64,000 bases of DNA from Pogonophryne albipinna (GCA_028583405.1 CM053251.1:3875271-3939270), one strand, 5' to 3'. Positions 36,956-49,800 are shown, counted from the stretch's first letter. Notes: generated by a model from the sequence alone, not told the origin. Translations and numbers: made by a program.

Positions 36956-37616
36956 CTCCCAATATTATTATGTTGAGAATAATTATAGAAAAAGAATACA
37001 GAAAAATACAAACATGGAATAGATACATACATGATTGTCACTGAATACATAGTAATACATTAAGGACCCAGAAAGGTTGTGTTTCCTGTCGTGTGGCACC
37101 ATCTCAATACATTTACGAACAACATTGTGGGAGTTGTGATTAAAGAATTGCAACCAAGATGCAAAGAGTTACAGCACTCAAACTTGTCTAGAAATATTAT
37201 TTGTATAACACAAGGGACATCAAGAATGTACTTGTTTGCCATAACGTAGATTCATCCGTTCCAGAGGTTCAGCAGACTTGATGGACTCCTAATGAGCGGG
37301 AAGGGTCAAACCGTCAGCAGTGTAATAAATATCCTGGATGGTGATTATAGGGGATCAACCAGTAAACCCTGCCCTGTATCACTTCTTTGATTAGAGACAA
37401 AGAAGTGTGTGTGTGTGTTCAGTGTAGTGCTCCGGCAGAGCGAGCATCACTGAACTCTCTCTCTCTCCCTGTTTATGTAAGAGAACGTGTGAGTGAATAA
37501 CAGTGTGTGTGTGTGTGTGCAGTGTTTCATTATCTGGTGAGCCACAGTGACATGTCAGTCAGAGAGAGAGTTTGTGAATAGGCAGAGGCTGCTGCTGTGT
37601 TACTCTGCACCGTCAG

Positions 37617-37702
37617 TGTCCCCGTCTGCACCGCGGCTCCATCACCCCCCCTCTGCAGCGGGACGTCTCCAGGACAGCATGTACCCAGATGAGAGTGAGA
37701 CG
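37617..37702 (+). other. Candidate alternative first coding exon (weak)
   Basis: After a polypyrimidine-containing AG (37615-37616) comes 86 bp ending in a consensus donor ACG|GTAAGG. It contains ATG at 37679 ('gacagcATGt'), giving MYPDESET in phase 0 at the donor. In the same frame upstream, without a stop, it reads PRLHHPPSAAGRLQDS. I do not recognise the peptide. It could be an internal promoter exon of arhgap12 (phase 0 would join the next exon correctly), part of another gene, or chance. No homology supports it. Confidence 0.22.
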
Positions 37703-39244
37703 GTAAGGCTGCTTCTTCATCTGAGCCGGTGTCGTCAGGATACAGAAACTTCCAAAACCTATCATTTCAATACAGCGTCGTGCACATTTTGTTTGCCAAG
37801 TCAGCACATCGCTCCACACTGCTGGGGTTTTAAAGTAAAGCTCTGCTCGGTACAAAGCTTTCTAGGTGGTAGGCTGGCATTCTTATATCTGGATTGACTG
37901 TGTTGGATGCACTCTAAGAGAATGATGTCGGTTTTGTATTTCATTAGTAATGCACTGATCCCTGTCATGGCATGCACGCAGAGTGTTGATCCCTGAAGTA
38001 ATGTATATGTATACCTGAGATCATGTGACTATTCATCTCAGCTTTTCTGTCTCTCACTGATCTTGCAGCTTTTGTTCGCAACCTTAGGGCAGGACTTGTG
38101 TGTATTACCCATTCGTTCACCGAGAGCGCTCACAGGGATCCATGATATTGATTATTGGATCCCTTAGCTACTCCATAGCCAGAAGGTACAGATGAGAGGG
38201 TTCACTTTGTCCTCTTAGAGATGTGGTGATGGCATGCAACAGGAGCTAAGAGGATGCGCTAAGCACTTGCCATGCTTCATTACATAAGCTCTGGCTACGT
38301 GACGTTTGTTTGGACAGCTGGCTGCGAGACGAGCTCGGGACAGCGTGATGACGCCGGGTGGCAGCCAGGACACAACGCACTGTGATATTCATTTTAGAGT
38401 TTTATATACAATTGAGCTGTTATTTGATGCTTTTAGAATGACTGATATTTAACATTGGATTCACCGAGCAGGCTATATTTAAAGGACCAGCGAGTTGTGT
38501 TTGAAAATCCTTAGAAACGTAATGTTAACGTTGATGGTGATAACATTTTAGTGACTAAAACATACATTTACATCAAGCCTGAAACTGCTCCGTTTCAAGG
38601 TGAAGGTTGCCTTTTTCAAAACATGGTTTGTTTTAGATTTATTTATGACCTTGAATCACATTGTTTTAAATTGACAATAAAAACTAAATCCAGCAACACA
38701 TTTCCTTATTGTATCTCTTTTGTTACAGGAAGCTACAACTTACAAAAACTTGAATTGTACAAACTTTAGGAAAGAACAACTCCAACTAAATTAACCATGA
38801 GCATTTTCTTTAATCTCAATTCTTATTTTATACAAAAAGCTCCTTTTAAAATTGTTATTAAATGCAGTTCATGTTTAAATGACTCTTCTCTGTGTGATGA
38901 GATCAATCCTCTCCGAACCTCCATGTGTATCTGAGACAGCCGTTTGCACCGTGTAATCTCCTGCTCCAATATAAATAAAGGTTTGCTCGGGCCCTGCCCA
39001 TGTGTACTCATGCGGGCAATATCATTTCTCTCTTTCCAGAAGAAAGTGTGCACTTTAACCCCAGTGCAGTTTGGAGTCAGAGATTATTGACCCATTAAGA
39101 CGAGTTCCCATGTGAGGGAAGTGCATTAAAAGAGACTAATCTCAACATTTCACTTTTTAGATCATGCGTTTATATTTTTAAACAGTATTCACATGCCTTC
39201 ATCGAGAGCATGTACTTCTTCTTTGCTTCAGTGCAATAATAGAT

Positions 39245-39540
39245 AGAATAGGGAGGGATGAAACCCAGCAGAGCACACAGTGACATGTGGCCTCTGCTTT
39301 TAACCCATCCTAGTACCAGGAGTCTAGTGCTAGGAGCAGTGGGTAGCTATTGTACAGTGCCCGCCAGAAATGGGAGTGAAGGGGGACCCTTGCTCAAGGG
39401 CACCACGGCAGGGCAGGAGGTGAACTGGGACCTCTCCAAGTAGAAGTCCACACTCCATATTTTAGGTCTGGTCGGGGACTTGAACCGGCGACCCTACAGC
39501 TCCCAGTCCAAGCCCCTACTGACTGAGCCCCTGCCGGACC
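39245..39540 (-). mobile_element. tRNA-derived SINE family B, copy 2 (inverted)
   Basis: Reverse complement of the family at 36640. It begins with the 3' tail ('agatagaatagggagggatg', a 'tctattct' simple tail in the element's sense) and ends with 'ggggacttgaaccggcgacc' (B box) and 'agcccctactgactgagccc' (A box). The body has a short deletion relative to copy 3, after 'gtgcccgcc'. Confidence 0.9.
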
Positions 39541-39821
39541 GAATACAAAAAAGAATACATGAATATCTTAACTTTCAAATTGTAAGAAATCCAATGAACT
39601 ATAGAGCATTAGCTTGCCGATGCTACAGACTATGACCTTCTGTTCTGTTTAAAATAACAATTTTTCTTAATTTTTAAGACAATTCAAGCAATTATGATGA
39701 GAATGTTTTTATGTGTTCACACTTTGTACACGTATCATCACTTGATAACAACATAACAGACAGAATAACAGACAAAGACATATTATAATTAGCTGCAGCC
39801 CAAACATAGATCACCTTATAA

Positions 39822-40118
39822 TAGGGCTGTGCAATTAATCGTATTTTAATCTCGATTTTGATTTTGGCTTGCAACAGTTACGAAAACAATGTAATCGAAA
39901 TAAAACGATTATTAATTGTATTTAAAAAAATAAAAAAAAAAGTAATTTTTTTTCATTTTTTTTCTTCCAGTTGAATTATACTTAAAGTTCAGGGTAATCA
40001 ACTGTTAAAAACATACTGTTCACATTTGTTTTTCAATAAATTGATGTTTTCAATCGTGATATCAATTATTGACCCAAATAATCGTGATTATGATTTTTGC
40101 CATAATCGCACAGCCCTA
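39822..40118 (+). mobile_element. hAT MITE, family A copy 2 (297 bp)
   Basis: Starts 'tagggctgtgcaattaatcg' and ends 'ataatcgcacagcccta', with a perfect 8-bp target duplication CCTTATAA (39814-39821 and 40119-40126). It is collinear with copy 1 at 11519. Confidence 0.95.
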
Positions 40119-42235
40119 CCTTATAATGCAGTTTATATATTACAGTCATTTAGTTGATGACTTATCTTTACTTTAGTCTTAATTCTTAAGGTGAGGCACA
40201 CGCATGGAGAGATGCATACAGTATACCACAACACAGTAATTGTTATTTAAATGTGATTCAGAAATGGTTTTAAATAACTGTCTGTACTTCATCACTCATT
40301 GTAAATATGCAGGCTGGTTTAACCTTCATTTGCAAAGACATACTTTCTCCACAGAGCGTACACTGGTTTCCTTCTAGACGTCACAAGTGGAAGGTTTCAG
40401 GTCAGTAGGTCGCTGCATCCTAAGTCGTTTTTTAAATAATCGTCCGGGCTCGGCTGATGTTGCCACGAGGGCAGAGGTCACAGGATAAAGAAAGCAGTGT
40501 GTGAACGGTAGATATATGAACTGGTTTGGGATCAATGACAGGATGATCCCGGCTTAAGCTTTGTTCCAGTTCTGCTCGTAAAGGTTTATCTTTGTTGCTA
40601 TTCTAGTAACATAAAACAATGTGATAAGAGTTTATAGAAAACCTGACACCAGATCTTATGAACACAATCCTGTTCACTGGGTTGAGCAAGAAAGTGAGTA
40701 CGGTTTAGTCATATGAGATATTGACCTGTCTTTATTAGGAATGGCAGAACTAGGAAAAATACTTCATGCATACATTTGAATGTAAAATCTAAAAATATTG
40801 CTAAAAACATGGTATCAATATTATTTTTTTACAAGACACAGCATGTTTACAAGTTGATGGAAAACTTCCTTTTACAAGTGAACTATTTATCCATAAAATA
40901 ATAACCCCTTTATTAAGACATTTAGTGGATTTAAAATCATGGGTTTAACCTTTTTTCACTTAAAAAGGACATTAAGTTATTTCAGTTATCCTAGCCCTAA
41001 GTCAGAGTGTCCCTACAGGCAAGTCAAACATGTCCTGTTGCCTAACATCCTTCATTCTAGTTCGACAAAACCCCAAAACGGTTCATCAGCTCTTATAAGA
41101 TGTCTGAAAGGTGACTCAGTCAATTATCTTAAATAATAAATCTAGGATTAAAACGGTTTTGCTAAAGTTAAGTACGAAAAGAAAGATGTTCTCGCTTCTT
41201 TCATTTCCATTTGACCCACTTTAGTGCCACTTTCCAAAAGCTCACAGATTTCTTCTTTATCAGTCGTTTTTATTTTTATTTCTGTGGTCATTGACAACCA
41301 ATGCAATCATTTATCTAACTATGCTTTTCTTCCTCTACCCAGTTCACTGCATCTGAATGAGGTCGTCTGAGCCTTCTCTGTCTCTTTGTAACTAAAGGCT
41401 TCCTTTTTGTGTTGAATCACAGGTTAGCTAAGACATGTTTAGGCGAGTATTAGCAGTAGTTGCTGAAACGTTAACTCCTCAGCAGAGTGGGTAGATTTCC
41501 GTGTGGCTCAAGACTTGCAGGGTTAACTGCATTTTTACGAGTTCAAAGCCGGCTCGACAGCTTTTGTGTGTATTTGTCAAACTGTCGTTAAACAGCTGTG
41601 CAGCCCAGTAGGGCCACGTGGGGAAAAAATGAGGAGAAGCCAATAATACGTCCTTTCTTTTGGGTTGGGGGTGTGGTGGTCAATGTAATAACGTAACCAG
41701 ATGAGTGATTACAGCACCCGGTATCATTTTACACACATTTGTATCATACAGATGCAGGACTTACACACACCTGTTATCTAACCGACAGGTCCGCACGCAC
41801 TCTCCAGCCCAAACTCTAATAAGCATTCATTCACAAACTAAATCAGGAGACCTTTAACGTTTTACGTCCGATTCGCTCCTTTGTTCCTCGCTGTCCACAG
41901 CTCCAGTTTGGGCATCGGCCTGTCATCAGATTTTATCTGTTGTTGCTGCTGTAGCGGAAGTTTAGTACAATTATTTTTTGATTAAATAGCCTACTCCAAA
42001 TCTCCACCCTCCATAATTGCACTTGCTTCAGTTGCTATGATTCGAAAATGATAAAAGTAGAGTAGACATGTGGATATTATCCGGCTGAACAAAACGTGCA
42101 TTTATCAAACCGGTTCGTTTTCCACAGACCTTATTTCCAGCTATTTTCCAAAATCCTATGGAGAAATCCCATTGCTTTTTTGTCGAGGGAAACCGAGCGT
42201 AGCTTACTTCCGGGTTTTAGGACGCGTCACTGCAA

Positions 42236-42645
42236 CACTAAGTTGATGCGATTTGATTGGATTGTGAGGCAAGGGAAGCCAGCCGCCTCTGGCTTCCCTT
42301 GGCATGGCCCTGACCAATCACAGGTTGGCAGGGGCATGACGTGAGCCTCATCTGATTGGTCAATCCCTCCATTTTTTTTCACCAAAGGAAGCCAATTTCG
42401 GCTGGCCTCCTCTCGCAACAGAGAGTGCAATCTACTGTTTCACCATAACATCTAGAGGGGCGCTGTTTCACTCTTTGTAAAATACTCAATGAGAATGGGG
42501 GAGAGACGGCCGGCAGCAACACACAACAAAGAATTTCCGAAACTAAACGAAGTGTTTTTATTTATTTATTAAAATTATAACTACAATCCGAAAATACAGG
42601 GGAAGCCTGGCTTCCCTTGGCCTCCAGGAGAAAACGCCACTGGTG
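42236..42645. mobile_element. Repeat with 'ggcttcccttgg' inverted words
   Basis: 'caagggaagccagccgcctc' and 'tggcttcccttggcatgg' lie close together at about 42270-42305, and 'gcctggcttcccttggcctc' recurs at about 42605. It looks like a known type of teleost DNA repeat, but I cannot fix the ends or a target duplication. Confidence 0.45.
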
Positions 42646-43539
42646 CAGCCACGAATGTCTCTCTGTAAAACTTAGTGAAGAAGCCAGCTCTCTAAATACC
42701 CAGTCTGAAGTGATTTGCTCTGATGAAACAAAGACTAGACAAGAGTAGAAGGACCTGCAGAGTCACGCTGCTGAATGAGCTGCACCCTGTCGGCTCTCTT
42801 TGCTTTTAAGTCGGCTCCTCTCCTGCGGGATTAAAGCGCTTTAACTTCCTGTTTGGACTGTGCCCCTGGGATAACTCCCTCTCAGATTAGATTAGTAGAT
42901 TATTCTACAAGTCTTGGATGTGTATTTATTTTCCTCTTAGTCATACCCTCTGTTAATGTACACTACCTAATGTAGTACACACTCGGGTCATCTAGTTGTA
43001 GTTTTCCGAAAAATGCACTTAAATCCATCCGAGAAGAACCCAGCAAGCCTCCTTTGTCTCGGTGAACTGGTTTGTCCTGAGCAGGTTTTAGTACTTTATT
43101 CAGGTTTGCGGTCTGTGAAGCGAAACACATGAGGCACACTTTTTGTTCATTTTGAGACCGGAGATACCGGTTCAGGCCCGAATGAATGGCTGGTATTCTG
43201 AATAGAGAAAAGCAAGCAGTTTTTTCCCGAGGACAGTGAGATCACATAATGTCACTAAAGCATGTTTCTGTTGCTGCTCTGCGTCACACTGTCATACAGT
43301 ACCTGTATCAGGGAAGGCTGAACCACTGAATCCTACTCATATAGAAACCTCTGCAGCTCTGATTTTATATTTGATCAGCTTTTGTAGAGGAATATTTTGT
43401 TCAGGTAGAGAAGGCAAGCTAAAGAAAATGTTTCAGCCTGACTCAGAGCTTGCCAGCATTTCATTTCCCCCCACACTAGTTAAGACTTGTTTGAAAATAC
43501 CAACAGCGTATTATTGAGTTCAAGGATAACTACTTAGAT

Positions 43540-43880
43540 CAGGGGTGGGGAACCTTTTTCCCCTCAAGGGCCATTTCAATTTTTTCAACATCCTCCTCGG
43601 GCCGTACAAATTATTGACCTCTGCTTAAAAATACTAAAATCACAGCCCATTCATTTGGCCTTTCTTTCATGCTGTGCAAAGAAAAAGCAACCTCTTGATC
43701 CAGATATCTTACCATGACTCGTGCACGGGTGTGGCATGACCACCAAAACAGAAAGATATGGACACAAGATGTGTGCAAATGTATTTAGTTTCCTATCCAT
43801 GGGAACATGATTTAAGTGGGGGGGGACCTTAAAGCCGTAAACAAAAACACCAAATTAACTTGTGTTTATTTAAATTGTGA
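43540..43880 (+). mobile_element. hAT-like left end, partial
   Basis: Begins 'caggggtggggaaccttttt' with 'cctcaagggccatttcaatt' inside, a typical fish/vertebrate hAT terminus. No matching right end was found, so the right limit is a guess. Confidence 0.6.
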
Positions 43881-44447
43881 AACACCCTGCTAGGTGTTTA
43901 GACTACACTTAGAGCTCTACATAATGATTGTTTCTAAACGTGATGAAAAAAAAATGCCGGAGAACGGAAAGCTGTAGTTCTGCGGTTTGATGTCACATGG
44001 TCATTCAGTCTTGTATCTTTCATCAAGAGTTTTCATTACATTTGTCTCACTTCCCCTTAGATGTAGAGAACACTTCATCTTAGCTTTCTAGACAACACTA
44101 ATCTACAAAGTGTGCCTTAAAAGTTCAACTTAAATGATACATTTAACCAAATAATAAGACCTTGGGTTTCTGTCATAGAGAGAAATTAACCTCTGCTGGA
44201 GCTGGAGCATTTATGGATGGATTCGTGGCTGTTTTGAGTTCACTTTCCTAATGCCACTTTGGCACTTCACAACTTGACTCAAACTCAGAAACCACTTCAC
44301 ACCTGAATGCTCCCGAGTGCTTCAGGGCCAAATTCTCCCTTTCCGGCTCAGGTTGGAACTTGTTCTTTGGAAAATAGCTGTCTTGGTGCAGAGTTTCCTG
44401 AGAGCTCCCTGTTGGATTGTTGTCACCTCTGCATCTTTTGGTTTGCC

Positions 44448-45376
44448 TGCTGCCTCCCTGCCTCTCTGTCTCTCTGCCTCCCTGTCTCTCTGCCTCTCTG
44501 TCTCTCTGCCTCTCTGTCTCTCTGTCTCCCTGTCTCCCTGCCTCTCTGCCTCTCTGCCTCCCTGTCTCTCTGCCTCTCTGTCTCTCTGTCTCCCTGCCTC
44601 TCTGTCTCTCTGCCTCTCTGTCTCTCTGTCTCTCTGCCTCCCTGTCTCTCTGCCTCCCTGTCTCTCTGCCTCCCTGTCTCTCTGCCTCTCTGTCTCTCTG
44701 TCTCCCTGTCTCCCTGCCTCTCTGCCTCTCTGCCTCCCTGTCTCTCTGCCTCTCTGTCTCTCTGTCTCCCTGCCTCTCTGTCTCTCTGTCTCTCTGCCTC
44801 CCTGTCTCTCTGCCTCCCTGTCTCTCTGCCTCCCTGTCTCTCTGCCTCTCTGTCTCTCTGCCTCCCTGTCTCTCTGCCTCTCTGTCTCTCTGTCTCTCTG
44901 CCTCTCTGCCTCCCTGACTCTCTGCCTCTCTGCCTCCCTGCCTCTCTGTCTCTCTGCCTCTCTGTCTCTCTGCCTCCCTGTCTCTCTGCCTCCCTGCCTC
45001 CCTGCCTCTCTGTCTCCCCGTCTCTCCGCCTCTCTGTCTCCCTGCCTCTCTGCCTCCCTGCCTCTCTGCCTCTCTGCCTCCCTGCCTCCCTGCCTCTCTG
45101 CCTCCCTGCCTCTCTGCCTCTCTGCCTCCCTGCCTCTCTGCCTCCCTGCCTCTCTGCCTCCCCGTCTCTCTGCCTCTCTGCCTCCCTGCCTCTCTGCCTC
45201 TCTGCCTCTCTGCCTCCCTGCCTCTCTGCCTCCCTGCCTCCCTGCCTCCCTGCCTCCCTGCCTCTCTGCCTCTCTGCCTCTCTGCCTCTCTGCCTCCCTG
45301 CCTCTCTGCCTCCCTGCCTCTCTGCCTCCCCGTCTCTCTGCCTCTCTGCCTCCCTGCCTCTCTGCCTCCCTGCCTG
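44448..45376 (+). repeat. Octanucleotide array, about 0.93 kb
   Basis: About 115 copies of an 8-bp unit, tctctgcc, with variants tctctgtc and tccctgcc. The strand is almost pure pyrimidine broken only by the G of each unit. The left half mixes 'ctgtc' and 'ctgcc' units; beyond about 45050 it is nearly all 'ctgcc'. Frames on both strands (Leu/Ser/Cys-rich on +, Arg/Gln/Glu/Gly-rich on -) run through because the repeat lacks stops. They are not genes. Confidence 0.97.
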
Positions 45377-45884
45377 ATCACAATGACCTTGCAGGATTTG
45401 CTTGCTCATTGAAGGAATCACAGCCAGCAGTTTTGACCTCAGGCTCCAATCTCTGCGTTGCTTCCTCCCCGGAGCGAAAGTCATTGATGGAAAACTGCCA
45501 GACGAGTTATGGCAGCTGAAAACTCCTGTGCAATGCAATTTCCCCCTTTTTTAAAATTTGTAACACTCTCCTTCTGCTTCCACATTTAGTGTTTCTTGTT
45601 CCCATGGCTGATACAGACTTTAACAGGAACATCTTCTCAGTACAATCTCTGCGTTTGAATCCCTTCCTGATATGAGGTTCTTTTCTAAAGGGCTCCTTAT
45701 CCACTTGCCCACCTAGTTCTATCCCACACATGATCTTACATACAAGCTCACTTCCTCAGTCCTACAATATTAGTTATTGAGAAAAGTCTTTGGACAGAGT
45801 TTTTTATTTGTCAAATTGTGACAGGAGTAGAGAGCTTTCACAACTCTTGCCTGTTCTTACTTTACTCCTCTGTTATTTATACTT

Positions 45885-46190
45885 ACAGTATATCCCTGTT
45901 TCTATGTGTTTGTACAGATACATAATCAAATATAATACATGGATGCTCTCCCTGAGGTTTCTCCCATGTTTCCCTTTAAACTGTGGGTTTTCTCTGGAAG
46001 TTTTTCCTTGTACGCTGTGAGGGTCTAAGGACAGAGGGTGTCGTATTGTCACTGATATTCTGTACAAACTGTGCTGTTGTAAAGTGTCTTTATTGTAAAG
46101 TATTTTTATTGTATGTACAGCACTTTGGCTCGACCAAAAATCGTTTTAAAAATGTGCTAGATAAATAAACCTTAATTTGATTTGATACTC
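45885..46190 (+). mobile_element. LINE 3' end fragment (RTE/Rex3-like)
   Basis: Contains 'ccctgaggtttctcccatgt', 'aagtttttccttgtacgctg', 'tgagggtctaaggacagagg' and the tail 'aaccttaatttgatttgata'. This is a very common teleost LINE 3' sequence; family named from memory. Confidence 0.65.
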
Positions 46191-46673
46191 TCACCAAATA
46201 TGTACCCCAAAGAGTAGAAGGTTTAAAGACCAGATTTAGAAAACCACGCTGCATCATTGTGCATACTTCTTAGTGATACAACTTCTTTAAGGTACTCTTA
46301 AGAGCAATTTTACAAAACCATCAAACTGTTATATCATCGAGTGTTACCAAAACACTTTGTGATTATCCTTTAGGTGTAAAAAACGTGTTGAACGCAAAGT
46401 TTAATTAGTTCATCATGATGCACCCTATGTTCATGTCGTGACAGATTAGTATTTGCTGCTGCTATTGACAGTACTACTCATTGTGGTCACAAAATATGTT
46501 AAAATATCAAGGTGGAAATAGTTCAACATAATGTAGCTTCTGTATGGTTTAATAGTGTTTTCGGGTGGACGGGAAACTCAAACTCTGACGCCGAAGTGAA
46601 ATAGTCCCTCAATACTTATCTTGCATTTGGAAATGTCAATTAACCTGGATCCTACAGAAGGGCTCTGCTTCTT

Positions 46674-46873
46674 ATACCTCATTCACACCAACGGTGTTTC
46701 AGGGCCGGTTCGGAGCTGGAGCTTGAAAAGCACCGGGTTTTCCTCTTCACACCGCAGCGGTCGGACTCTGGGCGGTGTGAAAAGAGCCAGAGCTAAACCG
46801 AAGAACCGGTTCTGAACCTGAAAAGCTCTAGCACGGAGCTTGAACCGGAGTTGTGTTGGTGTGAATTAGGTAT
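46674..46873. mobile_element. Palindromic MITE (200 bp)
   Basis: Left 'atacctcattcacaccaacg' and right 'gttggtgtgaattaggtat' are inverted repeats of about 20 bp with one mismatch. Internal 'ggttcggagctggagcttga' and 'acggagcttgaaccggag' are also roughly inverted. No target duplication is clear. Non-coding. Confidence 0.8.
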
Positions 46874-46968
46874 CAGCCGGAGTTTTACACACCAGTTCCC
46901 TTACCTCGAGCCCATAAAGTGGCATCATCCTCAGCCGGGGGGTGTCTCTTCCTGCCTCTCTTCCTCAT

Positions 46969-47039
46969 ACCTGCCCTCCCCCCCCCTCCTCCTCCTCCTC
47001 CTCCCTGCCCTCCCCCCCCCTCCTCCTCCTCCTCCTCCC
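46969..47039 (+). repeat. 34-bp duplication of C/CTC-rich tract
   Basis: 'ctgccctcccccccc' plus (tcc)n occurs twice with a 34-bp spacing (46971 and 47005). Simple-sequence expansion. Confidence 0.85.
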
Positions 47040-47942
47040 ATATAAAGAGGTGTGCTGTCGAGGCATGCGGCTGTGTGGAAACTGGGCCACGTTGCCTCTT
47101 CTCTGTGGCTGGAGGAGGCGAAATGTATTTGAGTAATTTCTCCCTCTCTCTTTGCTACCTCCCTCTTCACCACATTCTTTAAGGTGTGCAGAGACAAGTC
47201 GGTGCACGATTCCCTGGTGAACTAAACGAGTTGGAAGTGAGCTATGCAACATTTGAAAAAAGATGCACAACTAAGAAGAAAGTCACTGATAACGAGAAAG
47301 GAAACATTTCAGAAGAGACAATTAGGGTTCTTCTACCATCGACATATATTTTGTGCAGATGTTCAGAAACATATTTTTGTAAAATGACCTTTTTGATAAA
47401 TCGCCTGTTCTTGCAGCTCTGCAGTGCTGCGTTGTGTAACTGGGGTGCAGGATGATAAATGAGGCTTTGGGAGGAAACAAAGCAGGCCAACCTGGAGACG
47501 CAGATTTACTACTTTCAATAAATATAGTTTTGGTTATGTAGATTCGTCCTCTGACTTAAATCCCTGCATTAGGTAGTTCTCTTCGCTGGTTGACTCTACA
47601 TTATTTCCTCATTACTCGTCGACAATTACTGTGCACTGTCGTTGACCTCGTGAAAAGACTGCAGTGGGAATATTTGGGCACATTGTCAAGCTTAATTACA
47701 CTGAGCTTTTTCTAATTGCAGTGTCATTTTGTCGCTGCTGAGCTCTCCTGCTTTGCAATTATCGGCGTCTCACTTGCTCTATAACAGTTTGTTTGAGTGG
47801 CGTTCTGGACCTGAAGGCATGTCGTGTTCTCCTGGTGTTTTCTTATCTGTTAAACATCTGGATTATTTTGAATGTAAAAGGACCAACGGAAACAACATCT
47901 CCACTCCTATAGTGTGTTTACAGTGGAGAGTAAGGTTTGAAT

Positions 47943-49800
47943 GTTAAAGAGACCATTTTATGCTCATTTTCAGGTGTATATCAGTATGTAGTGACTCTAC
48001 TTTAAAGAGTCCTCTCCTGCTGATGTTCAGGTGCATATCAGTATGTAGTGTCTCTACTTTAAAGAGTCCTCTCCTGCTGATGTTCAGGTGTATATCAGTA
48101 TGTAGTGTCTCTACTTTAAAGAGTCCTCTCCTGCTGATGTTCAGGTGTATATCAGTATGTAGTGTCTCTACTTTAAAGAGTCCTCTCCTGCTGATGTTCA
48201 GGTGTATATCAATATGTAGTGTCTCTACTTTAAAGAGTCCTCTCCTGCTGATGTTCAGGTGTATATCAGTATGTAGTGTCTCTACTTTAAAGAGTCCTCT
48301 CCTGCTGATGTTCAGGTGTATATCAGTATGTAGTGTCTCTGCTTTAAAGAGTCCTCTCCTGCTGATGTTCAGGTGTATATCAGTATGTAGTGTCTCTACT
48401 TTAAAGAGTCCTCTCCTGCTGATGTTCAGGTGTATATCAGTATGTAGTGTCTCTACTTTAAAGAGTCCTCTCCTGCTGATGTTCAGGTGTATATCAGTAT
48501 GTAGTGTCTCTACTTTAAAGAGTTCCCTCCTGCTGATGTTCAGGTGTATATCAGTATGTAGTGTCTCTACTTTAAAGAGTCCTCTCCTTATGATGTTCAG
48601 GTGTATATCAGTATGTAGTGTCTCTACTTTAAAGAGTCCTCTCCTGCTGATGTTCAGGTGTATATCAGTATGTAGTGTCTGTACTTTAAAGAGTCCTCTC
48701 CTGCTGATGTTCAGGTGTATATCAGTATGTAGTGTCTCTACTTTAAAGAGTCCTCTCCTGCTGATGTTCAGGTGTATATCAGTGTGTAGTGTCTCTACTT
48801 TAAAGAGTCCTCTCCTGCTGATGTTCAGGTGTATATCAGTATGTAGTGTCTGTACTTTAAAAAGTCCTCTCCTGCTGATGTTCAGGTGTATATCAATATG
48901 TAGTGTCTCTACTTTAAAGAGTCCTCTCCTGCTGATGTTCAGGTGTATATCAGTATGTAGTGTCTCTACTTTAAAGAGTCCTCTCCTGCTGATGTTCAGG
49001 TGTATATCAGTATGTAGTGTCTCTACTTTAAAGAGTCCTCTCCTGCTGATGTTCAGGTGTATATCAATATGTAGTGTCTCTACTTTAAAGAGTCCTCTCC
49101 TGCTGATGTTCAGGTGTATATCAGTATGTAGTGTCTCTACTTTAAAGAGTCCTCTCCTGCTGATGTTCAGGTGTATATCAGTATGTAGTGTCTGTACTTT
49201 AAAGAGTCCTCTCCTGCTGATGTTCAGGTGTATATCAGTATGTAGTGTCTGTACTTTAAAGAGTCCTCTCCTGCTGATGTTCAGGTGTATATCAGTATGT
49301 AGTGTCTGTACTTTAAAGAGTCCTCTCCTGCTGATGTTCAGGTGTATATCAGTATGTGGTGTCTCTACTTTAAAGAGTCCTCTCCTGCTGATGTTCAGGT
49401 GTATATCAGTACGTAGTGTCTCTACTTTAAAGAGTCCTCTCCTGCTGATGTTCAGGTGTATATCAGTATTTAGTGTCTCTACTTTAAAGAGTCCTCTCAT
49501 ACTGCCTGTGCTGCAGCACCTCTTTTCACCCTCTGTCTGAAACCAGAGCCCAGTCTGCTCTGATTGGTTAGCTGGCCGGCTCTGTTGTGATTGGTCAACC
49601 GCTTAGAGATGTCCCGCCCCTTTGCCTATCACGTACAATGTGTTGGAGCACTGGTCAATTGAAGCGTGAGTGTTACATGGTGATGTCTTTATGTTCCATA
49701 ATAAACAAAGGATTTTAGCCTTTGCAGACCATTTACATGCACACAAACCTATACAACACACTACAGGAAAGCCCCTTGAAATGCAACCCACCGGATTATT
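47943..49800 (+). mobile_element. MITE carrying an expanded 57-bp repeat
   Basis: Left end 'ttaaagagaccattttatgc' followed by 'tcattttcaggtgtat' and, after the array, 'tctgattggttagctggccg' with 'gttgtgattggtc' and 'gcagaccatttacatgcaca'. These are the start and right half of a widespread teleost MITE (from memory). The expected right terminus is degenerate near 49780-49800. The array at 47970-49497 lies inside it. Confidence 0.6.
47970..49497 (+). repeat. 57-bp minisatellite, about 27 units
   Basis: Unit 'tctctactttaaagagtcct' + 'ctcctgctgatgttcaggtg' + 'tatatcagtatgtagtg' (57 bp), with scattered single-base variants (tctGtac, atcaAtatg, ctccttAtga, gtgtGtagtg). Because 57 = 19 x 3 and the unit lacks stops in one frame of each strand, both strands show a frame of more than 500 codons with a 19-residue period. 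These are repetition artefacts. Confidence 0.97.

Noticed and set aside
44248..45538. Arg/Gln/Glu/Gly-rich (minus) and Leu/Ser/Cys-rich (plus) proteins of 350-400 residues
   Set aside because: Translations of the octanucleotide array, with no conserved sequence outside it.
46919..47270. Pro/Ser-rich and Arg/Glu-rich small proteins
   Set aside because: They arise from a CTC/C-rich simple-sequence duplication.
47944..49540. Frames of more than 500 codons on both strands
   Set aside because: Product of a 57-bp (19-codon) tandem repeat; the mirror-image openness on both strands shows it is an artefact.
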